From NCBI GenBank assembly GCA_016722655.1, contig JADKIR010000005.1, forward strand, positions 1,054,001 to 1,118,000: 64,000 bases of DNA, given 5' to 3'. A program made the position numbers and the translations under genes. Below, piece by piece: positions 12,606 to 19,445 of this stretch. The stretch's first letter is position 1. Each line of letters begins with the position of its first letter. The notes under the pieces are model-generated. The model saw only the letters and a list, made by a program, of their open reading frames with translations, made no database searches and was not told the origin of the DNA. This DNA comes from Cytophagaceae bacterium. Lineage in GTDB: Bacteria > Bacteroidota > Bacteroidia > Cytophagales > Spirosomataceae.

Positions 12606-12639
12606 CAAATGTAAATATAAAAATTTACATTATTTACAA
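12606..12639 (-). promoter_or_regulatory. Bacteroidota-type promoter of the glycosidase operon
   Basis: Reading leftward, a TTG (complement of 12637-12639) is followed after 23 bases by TACATTTG (complement of 12606-12613). This fits the Bacteroidota housekeeping consensus TTG-N19-23-TAnnTTTG. It would start transcription about 60 bases before the dehydrogenase ATG at 12536. Confidence 0.55.
12608..12631. promoter_or_regulatory. 24-bp palindromic operator candidate
   Basis: AATGTAAAT and ATTTACATT form perfect 9-bp arms separated by 6 bases, lying between and over the -33 and -7 elements of the operon promoter. The symmetry and placement suit a dimeric repressor; TGT..ACA half-sites recall GntR-type operators, but the cognate regulator is not in the window. 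Confidence 0.45.
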
Positions 12640-13083
12640 GAAAAGTATAAAAAAAATACCGGATTTTGATAAAAAGAGGGATTTATTCGATTACTTCCCC
12701 AACAATGTCGATAAAAAGTTTTAATGCTTTAAAAAGTAAAATTTCAGAAGATTTAATAAACAATTGATAATAAATTGTTTAACATATAGAGAACAAATGA
12801 ATGAAATGGAAAAAACTGTGGTCTCAAAATGACTTTTCTTTCAATAATAAATCAGGAAATTCAAACTTAAAAAAATTACCAATAAAGTTTTTGGAAAGAG
12901 AAATACTTAAGAAAATGATTTGAAAAAAAACTACACAAATTTTGAAAAAGATAAAAATGAAAATAAAGATTTATAATATTGGAATTATAATCTAACTCTT
13001 AGAAAAGAGCGATGTATTTTCTTAATAACCATATTTAAGGTTAAATTATTTTGCTTAATTCGAAATATTTGAATTGAAAAAAA
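12640..13083. other. AT-rich intergenic stretch, no gene seen
   Basis: Very AT-rich, with many short A and T runs and no open frame with coding character. It separates the leftward operon promoter from the tRNA-derived attachment site and presumably belongs to the chromosome side of the junction. Confidence 0.6.
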
Positions 13084-13117
13084 AGCATAAAAAAAAGAGC
13101 TACATTTCTGTAACTCT
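13084..13117 (-). terminator. Rho-independent terminator behind the tRNA-Thr fragment
   Basis: On the minus strand a stem (AGAGTTACA / TGTAGCTCT, 9 bp with one mismatch, 4-base loop; plus-strand 13096-13117) is followed by a run of U (plus-strand A run 13084-13096). It lies 12 bases beyond the tRNA 3' end, as expected for the terminator of the original tRNA gene. Confidence 0.65.
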
Positions 13118-13128
13118 CTCATTTTTTG

Positions 13129-13174
13129 AGCCTCCTATCGGGATCGAACCAATGACCTACTGATTACAAATCAG
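13129..13174 (-). other. 3' half of tRNA-Thr(UGU): attachment-site remnant (attL)
   Basis: The minus strand carries the 3' half of a tRNA: anticodon loop TTTGTAA (anticodon UGU), variable region AGGTC, a T-arm with TTCGATC loop and 5-bp stem, then acceptor strand AGGAGGC and discriminator base. The matching 5' half (acceptor GCCTCCT, D-arm) is absent. Identity breaks inside the anticodon stem, where the expected pairing partner is replaced by T. This is the footprint left when an element integrates into the 3' half of a tRNA gene. The recombinase gene starts 200 bases away on the element side. The reconstituted intact tRNA should lie at the far end and was not found by eye in the window. Confidence 0.8.
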
Positions 13175-13376
13175 ATACCCATCTAAAAATCGTTCTTCTT
13201 TTTATTTCTTATGTATGCTTTTGGTTCATTTTTGGCATTTTATGGCACTTTTTGTGCCATTTTTACAAATTTATTTTCACTTTTATTCCTATATTTGTTT
13301 TTTATATGGGCATTTGTATGTATATTGTATGTATAAATAATCAATATATACATAATTCAAGTAACTGTAAAACAAT

Positions 13377-14608
13377 ATGTTAGGTGTAACTACTTCAGTA
13401 ATTCAAGACAAAAGAATTCAGAAAAAGGATGGTACTTTTTCTGTGAAACTTCGAATTACCTTTAATAGGGAACAAAAGTATTATCCTGTTAATGTCTCTT
13501 TGACGGAAGAGGACTGGGATAAGAGTCAATCTTTCAAGGCTAGGGGAGAGCATAAAGAACTGCAAAGTTTCTTTAATAAAATTGAGCAAAAAGCTATTGA
13601 AATTATTAAAAGTCTTGATTCTTTCAGTTTTCAAGCTTTTGATAAAGCATTTAATCAAAAGACTGATCGCTCAAAAGATGTGTTCTATTACCTCGAAAAT
13701 TATATGGAGCAACTAAAGAATGAATCTCGAAGCGGCACAGAAAATAGTTATAAATGTGCATATAATAGTTTCAAAAGTTATTTGAAAAGTAAGGGTAGAA
13801 AGAATTTTAATTTTGCTGACCTCACACCTGAATGGCTTCAGAGTTATGAAAACTGGATGGTGGGTAATGGCAAAAGTCTAACAAGCACAGGAATTTATTT
13901 GAGGAGCTTAAGAACAATTGTTAATATTGCTGTGGAGGATGGTGTAATGAGTAGGGAGTTTTATCCTTTTGGAAAAAGAAAGTATACAATTCCGGCAGGA
14001 CGAAACGTAAAAAAGCTTTGACCATTCAAGAGATTAAAGCCATTGTAAACTATAAAACCAAAACAGATGCTGAGCAAAAAGCAAAAGATATATGGATGCT
14101 AAGTTATCTTTGCAATGGTGCTAATATGAAAGATATTGCTTTACTGAAATGGAAAGATATCGATTCGAAAAGAATAGTTTTTGTTAGAGCTAAAACGGCC
14201 AGAACAACAAAGCAAGATACTAAGCCAGTGGTTGTAATGCTTTTGCCAGAAATAAAAGAGATTATTTTAAAATGGGGTCTAGAATCCAAGAATCCTGACG
14301 ATTATATTTTTGGAATAGTTAGCCAAAGAGATAACTCAGAAGATATTCTAAAAAAGGTTCGTCAATTTATCAAAACAACTAATAAATACATGAAACGGAT
14401 AGGAACTGCTCTGGAATTAGACTTGACACTTACCAGTTATTCTGCCAGACATAGTTTTGCAACAGTATTGAAACGGTCAGGAGCACCAATAGAATTTATC
14501 TCGGAAAGCCTTGGCCATAAGGATTTACGTACAACAGAAAATTATTTAGGGAGTTTTGAGGATGATATTAAAGAATCGTATCAAAAACAGCTTTTAAATT
14601 TTGATTAA
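13377..14608 (+). CDS. Tyrosine recombinase (integrase), split by a -1 frame change at 14009-14021
   Basis: Two overlapping frames (13377-14021 and 14018-14608) together make one approximately 410-aa phage-type integrase, the usual length for Bacteroidota mobile-element integrases. The first frame has the arm-binding and SAM-like core-binding domains. The second has the catalytic domain with SARHSFAT, LGHKDLRTT and the nucleophile Tyr in ENYLG. The box-I Arg is not at its usual place (NGANMKDI), as in some CTnDOT-like integrases. A -1 shift at A AAA AAG (14009-14015) restores NVKKALTIQEIKAI without gap. This is either programmed frameshifting or loss of one A from an A7 run. It would drive integration at the tRNA-Thr. 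Confidence 0.85.
14009..14015 (+). promoter_or_regulatory. A AAA AAG slippery heptamer inside integrase
   Basis: In the zero frame the codons read AAA AAG preceded by A, the most efficient bacterial -1 slip heptamer (as in dnaX and IS elements). Two codons later the zero frame ends at TGA (14019-14021), while the -1 frame stays open to 14608. Only a weak 5-bp stem with a bulge follows, so a stimulatory structure is not evident. Confidence 0.5.
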
Positions 14609-14611
14609 TAC

Positions 14612-15658
14612 ATGCATCCATTTGAAAATCTGAAAGAATTCCTTTTTGGTAGCCAGCGTCCTTGGCTACCAGAAAATTCTATTGAAACTAAATACCGGTC
14701 ATTGCTTTTAGATTTGAAAGAATACATACCAATTCAAAACCTAAATTTTGAATTAAAATTCTTACGTCACATTAACGACAAAACCCAGTTCTATGTAAGA
14801 TTGATTCAAAATCAAAAACTCCAAGTTCTTGACAAATTGATTCCAGAGATTATAGGTGAACACAATCCACAAGTCTCTAAATTTCTTTTTAATTCCCTTT
14901 TAACAAAGCAGCTTCAAACTTTCATAAAAGATATTGGCAAGGTAGTAAAGGAAAAGAGCTTTGATATTGGTTACTTAAATCCAAGGAAAAACACTTTCGA
15001 TATTGATTCACATCACAAGTCCAACACTTTCATAATTCAGTACTTAAAATTTACGACCTTACAGATTTACCTAGAACTACAGTCACTTTTCCAGATTTCT
15101 CCGAGTGAGGAGCTGATAGAAGACGATTTTTACACAACGCTTTTGTTTGAACCTATTCCTGATACTTCCTTTTTTTCCAAAATAATTAGAATCCAAGTAG
15201 AGCAGGAACATGAAGTCGACGCCTTAGCATTAAAACCTCTCGGGTTACCTATTAAACGAGAGCCTTCTTTGTTCAATCCAATCAAAGGAGATTTAGCAAA
15301 TATCAGACTATCTAAGGTAGACTTCGGAATTGTCAAAAATGAAGAACAATTTGCATTAATTGAAACTAACCTTTATGAGTATAGAATAATTGATGTTGAT
15401 TATAATTTCATTAAAAATAAGGCTGCATCAAATAGTATCCTTTTAGCCGCCACTATGAAAATTCTAATAGAAAAAAACTATTTTAGAAGAGGGTACGCAG
15501 GTTTTAAGGGTAATGTTAAAGACAATGACATTCGTGAATATCTAGAAAATAGATATAATACAGAAATAAAACAGCAATTTAGAAAATTAACAGATGACCA
15601 AAAAGACCTGGCTCTGCGTAAACTTCCATGGCTAGACAGTTTGCCGTCACTTAGGTAA
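14612..15658 (+). CDS. Unknown 348-aa protein of the integrative element
   Basis: I do not recognise the family. It is a soluble-looking protein with no signal peptide or membrane segment. It starts 3 bases after the integrase stop, so it is probably co-expressed with it. The C-terminus ends in a charged helical stretch (NTEIKQQFRKLTDDQKDLALRK-like). The central part alternates hydrophobic strands and charged loops (IRIQVEQEHEVDALALKPLG). Proteins of this size often sit between integrase and excisionase genes in Bacteroidota integrative elements, which is context only. A terminator-like hairpin follows directly. Confidence 0.75.
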   Translation: MHPFENLKEFLFGSQRPWLPENSIETKYRSLLLDLKEYIPIQNLNFELKFLRHINDKTQFYVRLIQNQKLQVLDKLIPEIIGEHNPQVSKFLFNSLLTKQLQTFIKDIGKVVKEKSFDIGYLNPRKNTFDIDSHHKSNTFIIQYLKFTTLQIYLELQSLFQISPSEELIEDDFYTTLLFEPIPDTSFFSKIIRIQVEQEHEVDALALKPLGLPIKREPSLFNPIKGDLANIRLSKVDFGIVKNEEQFALIETNLYEYRIIDVDYNFIKNKAASNSILLAATMKILIEKNYFRRGYAGFKGNVKDNDIREYLENRYNTEIKQQFRKLTDDQKDLALRKLPWLDSLPSLR

Positions 15659-15660
15659 TA

Positions 15661-15683
15661 TGGTATTATGTTCTTTTAATACC
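15661..15683 (+). terminator. Hairpin after the 348-aa gene
   Basis: ATGGTATTA and TAATACCAT form a 9-bp perfect stem around a short T-rich loop, followed by TTTTG. It lies a few bases after the stop at 15658. The same sequence is also the first pair of a set of iterated GGTATTA motifs, so it may be a binding site rather than, or as well as, a terminator. Confidence 0.4.
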
Positions 15684-15774
15684 ATTTTGCACTCCAAGAT
15701 AATACCACTCATTTTTGTAAGTATCTCATTATTAAATTTTTAATTTGGTATTATCTTTTTCGCCTCTTAATACC
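15662..15774. repeat. Five GGTATTA motifs (iteron-like)
   Basis: GGTATTA occurs on the plus strand at 15662 and 15747 and as its complement TAATACC at 15677, 15700 and 15768. This forms two inverted pairs and one solitary copy in 113 bases. The motif cluster sits in the only non-coding gap between the integrase block and the helix-turn-helix/primase block, where a directionality factor or replication initiator would bind. Confidence 0.5.
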
Positions 15775-15864
15775 TTTTTGTTTCCCCCAATTTTGAATCG
15801 TCTTTCAAACGAAGGATGACATTCGGCCGGATGTCCATTTAGAAATTTTCTCTCAAGAAAAATT

Positions 15865-16164
15865 ATGGACGCTTTATTATTACGTCTCGATCAGATCGAG
15901 CAACTCATTTTAGAACAAAGTATTAACAATAAGGAGGTTTTAAACTTCACCGAAGCCACCAAATATCTGGAGGTATCAGCATCGCATTTGTATAAACTTA
16001 CAAGTGCCAACATTATTCCATTTTATAAACCGAATGGTAAGAAACTCTATTTCAAAAGAGAAGAATTAAACGATTGGCTTTTGAGTAACAGGTTTTCAAC
16101 CAAAGAGGAAATTGAAAGTAAAGCAAGAAACTTTTCATTCAAAAAAGGAGGTGTTTTATCATGA
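15865..16164 (+). CDS. Excisionase-like helix-turn-helix protein
   Basis: 99 aa with a short coiled N-terminus (MDALLLRLDQIEQLI) and a MerR/HTH_17-type winged helix: LNFTEATKYLEVSASHLYKL then IIPFYKPNGKKLYFKREELNDW. Such proteins bind att or origin DNA as excisionases or regulators in Bacteroidota conjugative and integrative elements. Its stop overlaps the start of the next HTH gene (ATGA), and it is preceded by the GGTATTA repeats, its likely target region. Confidence 0.8.
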   Translation: MDALLLRLDQIEQLILEQSINNKEVLNFTEATKYLEVSASHLYKLTSANIIPFYKPNGKKLYFKREELNDWLLSNRFSTKEEIESKARNFSFKKGGVLS

Positions 16165-16460
16165 CTGAAATCACAATAATGTTTGAAACCCTCCTCAGAG
16201 AAATTGAAATTATAAAAACCTATTTGGCAAAAGCACCAGAAGAGCCGGATAGCTTTGATAAAGTTTGGATTGATGGCCAGGACGTAATGCTCTCCTTACA
16301 TATAAGTAAAAGAACCCTTCAATCTCTGCGGGACACTGGCCTCCTACCCTATTCCAGGATTCAGGGAAAGTTCTACTATAAAAAATCAGATATTGAAAAT
16401 CTGCTGGTAAAAAACTATAGATCTACACCTTTTAATTTAAAAAACAATGGCACATACTGA
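16161..16460 (+). CDS. Second helix-turn-helix (HTH_17) protein
   Basis: 99 aa, same architecture as the preceding gene: a helical N-terminus (FETLLREIEIIKTYL) followed by a HTH_17 domain (WIDGQDVMLSLHISKRTLQ, then LLPYSRIQGKFYYKKSDIENLL). It overlaps both neighbours, starting in the ATGA of the previous gene and ending inside the VirE-N gene. Paired HTH proteins of this kind are common ahead of mobilisation/replication genes in Bacteroidota elements. Role as excisionase partner or replication regulator is inferred. Confidence 0.78.
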   Translation: MTEITIMFETLLREIEIIKTYLAKAPEEPDSFDKVWIDGQDVMLSLHISKRTLQSLRDTGLLPYSRIQGKFYYKKSDIENLLVKNYRSTPFNLKNNGTY

Positions 16461-17370
16461 GCAGGAAATTCTAATGAATACCAACTATGGTTTGGATATA
16501 TATGCCCATATATTGAGGGAGTTTTATCCAGACGAAACCGTAATTAATTTGAAAGGCCGTGAAACCCGGCCTTCCAAAAACCCTTTCACTGGCGATTCTT
16601 TAACATTAGTTTTTGAGGAAATATCCAATCAGTTTTTTTACAAAGATCTTGTAAAAACTGATTTCCAAGGAAATCCCTTTCAGTTTGCGGAAATGCATTT
16701 TAAAAAATCCGGAAATGATTTATTAGAAATAATTGTACAATCTCTGAATCTTAGAATAGGCAAAATAAGAAACAAATTTCCTTTATTTCTTAAACCGGAG
16801 GCGAAACCAAAGATTCAATTATTTCCTGTTTCTATACCCCGTTTTAGCTTATTTCATGCACCGGTAACAAATACTATTCCTTCAAAAGAACTCACCTTAA
16901 AAGGCGTCTATGAGCTTATTTTGGCCAATTCAGTGATCCAAACTGAACATTTAAGGCAAATTTCTGATAAAAAATTAGCTAGGAAGTACAAGGCGGCAAA
17001 CTTCAACTATGTGACCTTTTCGGGTACTTTTTCAAGTCGTAAAGACGACGCACTTCTAAAACATTCTGGTTATTTGGCTATTGATTTTGACCATATTCTA
17101 GACTTAGAATCACTAAAGGCTCAATTATTAAATGATAACTTCTTTGAGACCCAGATGCTTTTTAAGTCTCCCTCTGGTGATGGCTTGAAATGGATAATCT
17201 CAATTGATATTACCCAAAATACACATCAAGATTGGTTTATGGCTATCAAAAATTACCTTGAGCAAACCTACCAGCTAAAGGTTGACTCGGCAGGTATTGA
17301 TGTTTCAAGAGCATGTTTTTTGCCAAACGACCCCCAAATTTTCATTAATTCAAAACATCTAATGCCATGA
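16447..17370 (+). CDS. VirE N-terminal/BT4734-like primase-fold protein
   Basis: 307 aa. The second half has the VirE_N (BT4734/BF3469) signature: a YVTFSGTFSSRKDDALLKHSG segment, then LAIDFDHI near residue 215 with the paired acidic residues of archaeo-eukaryotic primase-like folds, and MLFKSPSGDGLKWI near 240. A C-terminal VSRACFLPNDP is also typical. The family accompanies DUF3987 helicase-like proteins in integrative elements and is thought to act in element replication. The start could be the ATG at 16447 or one 27 bases later. It overlaps the DUF3987 gene by 4 bases. Confidence 0.82.
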   Translation: MAHTEQEILMNTNYGLDIYAHILREFYPDETVINLKGRETRPSKNPFTGDSLTLVFEEISNQFFYKDLVKTDFQGNPFQFAEMHFKKSGNDLLEIIVQSLNLRIGKIRNKFPLFLKPEAKPKIQLFPVSIPRFSLFHAPVTNTIPSKELTLKGVYELILANSVIQTEHLRQISDKKLARKYKAANFNYVTFSGTFSSRKDDALLKHSGYLAIDFDHILDLESLKAQLLNDNFFETQMLFKSPSGDGLKWIISIDITQNTHQDWFMAIKNYLEQTYQLKVDSAGIDVSRACFLPNDPQIFINSKHLMP

Positions 17371-19103
17371 GCAAAAATATATTTAAAGTAGAAGATTGGC
17401 TTCAAAAGAAAGAGGCCGTAAAACCAGATAATTCTGTAGAAACCAAATCATTTGTAAAATCCGATAAGTATGCCGAAACAGACTTATTGATTCAAAAAAT
17501 TGAGGAAAGCCGCATTGATTTAACAGCCAATTACCAAGACTGGCGAAATATAGGTTTTGCTATTGCTGATGAATTTGGTGAGAATGGTCGTGATTTCTTC
17601 CACAGAATCGGTACATTTTATGCTGATTATTCGACAGCCGATTCAGACAAACAATTTGACGCTTGTCTAAAAGCCAACGGTTCAGGGATTAACCTAAGTA
17701 CCCTCTTCTATTTGGCAAAAAATGCTGGAATCACAGTTTCGAAAAACCAAACAGAAGAAATTCCTGAAATTGAAGAATCATTTGAGAATAAAAAACTTCC
17801 GACTTTGCCAGATGCTATTTTCAATACCCTGCCAACTTTCTTACAAAGAATTACTAATGTCGCAGAAACCAACGAGGAGAGAGATTTACTTTTGCTAGGT
17901 TCTGTGGTTACGTTGAGTGCCACCATGCCTACAGTTTTCGGTATTTACCATAACAAGAAGGTTTTCGCCAATCTTTTTCTGTTCATTTCCGCCCAGGCTT
18001 CTGCTGGTAAGGGACGCTTAAATCATTGCCGAAAATTGGTGAAACCAATTCATGATGTCCTTAAAGAAGCCAATAAAAAAGCTAAACAACAATATCTTAC
18101 TGATTTGGCTTACTACAATTCTCAAAAGAAAAATAACCCTGATACTGAAAAGCCGGAAGAGCCACCTATGCAGCTGCTATTCATTCCGGCCAACAGCAGT
18201 GCTTCGGGTACATTTCAGCTTTTAAATGACAATGATGGCCGGGGATTACTATTTGAAACTGAGGGTGACACACTAGCCAATACTTTTAAAAGTGATTTTG
18301 GCAATTACTCGGATGGCTTTCGCAAAGCATTTCACCATGAAACCATTTCGTACTATAGAAAAACAGATCGCGAACTGGTAGACCTCGAAACTCCATGCAT
18401 ATCAACGGTTTTATCTGGTACTCCCAAACAAGTTCTTAATCTGATTCCAAGTGCAGAAGACGGCTTGTTTAGTCGGTTTATGTTTTACCACATGAACACC
18501 AACCCCGCCTGGGCAGATGTCTTTTCGGGTAATACTGAAACGGGTTTAGATGATATTTTCTATGAAATGGGAAAAGAGTATTTACAATTTTACAATACAC
18601 TCAATGCTTCGCCCCATATCCAATTCACTTTTACAAGAGAGCAGCAAGACCATTTTAATAGTTTCTTTCAGAAATTCTTTAATCAGTATTTTAGCCTCAA
18701 AGGTGAAGAATACATTGGTACCATTAGGCGTCTGGGTTTAATTACCTTCAGATTGGCCATGATTTTTTCGGTATTGCGTATGATGGACTTAGGCGAGTTT
18801 AACACCAAACTAATTTGTGATGACCAGGATTACAAATCTGCCATAGCTATAGCTGAGACACTTGTGGTTCACGCTTCGCATATTTTTAGTCAATTACCCG
18901 AAAATGATAAGCCAGCCCGAAAACCCAACAAGAAAGAAAGGTTCTTTGATGCACTACCTGTACAATTTAATAGAAAGACCTATATGGAAACTGCTTACAA
19001 GCTAGGGATTTTAGACAAAACAGCCCAATCATATATTACCAGTTTCAAAAAGGATGGTCTATTGCACCATGATGTCAAAGATATGTACCTCAAAAATACT
19101 TAG
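17367..19103 (+). CDS. PriCT-2/DUF3987 replication protein
   Basis: 578 aa. The N-terminal approximately 130 residues hold a primase C-terminal-2-like unit (NYQDWRNIGFAIADEFGENG, then DFFHRIGTFYADYSTADSDK). From about residue 150 the DUF3987 domain follows, a RecA-like helicase relative with the P-loop-like QASAGKGRLNHC near residue 211 and the LLFETEGDTLANTFKSDFG strand near 295. Together with the VirE-N gene it forms the standard primase/helicase replication pair of Bacteroidota integrative elements. It is the last gene of the replication block; a 340-base gap precedes the Argonaute gene. Confidence 0.85.
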   Translation: MSKNIFKVEDWLQKKEAVKPDNSVETKSFVKSDKYAETDLLIQKIEESRIDLTANYQDWRNIGFAIADEFGENGRDFFHRIGTFYADYSTADSDKQFDACLKANGSGINLSTLFYLAKNAGITVSKNQTEEIPEIEESFENKKLPTLPDAIFNTLPTFLQRITNVAETNEERDLLLLGSVVTLSATMPTVFGIYHNKKVFANLFLFISAQASAGKGRLNHCRKLVKPIHDVLKEANKKAKQQYLTDLAYYNSQKKNNPDTEKPEEPPMQLLFIPANSSASGTFQLLNDNDGRGLLFETEGDTLANTFKSDFGNYSDGFRKAFHHETISYYRKTDRELVDLETPCISTVLSGTPKQVLNLIPSAEDGLFSRFMFYHMNTNPAWADVFSGNTETGLDDIFYEMGKEYLQFYNTLNASPHIQFTFTREQQDHFNSFFQKFFNQYFSLKGEEYIGTIRRLGLITFRLAMIFSVLRMMDLGEFNTKLICDDQDYKSAIAIAETLVVHASHIFSQLPENDKPARKPNKKERFFDALPVQFNRKTYMETAYKLGILDKTAQSYITSFKKDGLLHHDVKDMYLKNT

Positions 19104-19445
19104 GAAGTATAGGATTTGTAGGAATGTGCCTGTTTTGTTCTCCAGAATTTAAAAGCTATCCTACATTTCCTAAATCTCCTGTTAATGACATCAATCAGTG
19201 CAAAATAACAGTAACTCCATTTGAACCTGATTTTAAACAGTTTTTAATAAGTTTAAACTACCTACAAATTTTCATGAATTTTACACATTTTCGCCGTTTT
19301 TGCACAATTTCTTAGAAATCAGCCGTTTCCTGTATTCTTTTCTTTTCTCATGTTTCGCTTTTTATTATTTTTGTAATGCACACTTTGCCTTATATATTAA
19401 AGCATTATGTGCTTTTCTATATTACTTATAAAACAAAATATTGAG
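19104..19445 (+). other. Intergenic gap between replication block and Argonaute
   Basis: No gene with coding character. It contains T-rich stretches and presumably the Argonaute promoter, though no clean TTG/TAnnTTTG pair was picked out. A 13-codon in-frame extension from an ATG at 19407 is possible for the Argonaute. Confidence 0.5.
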
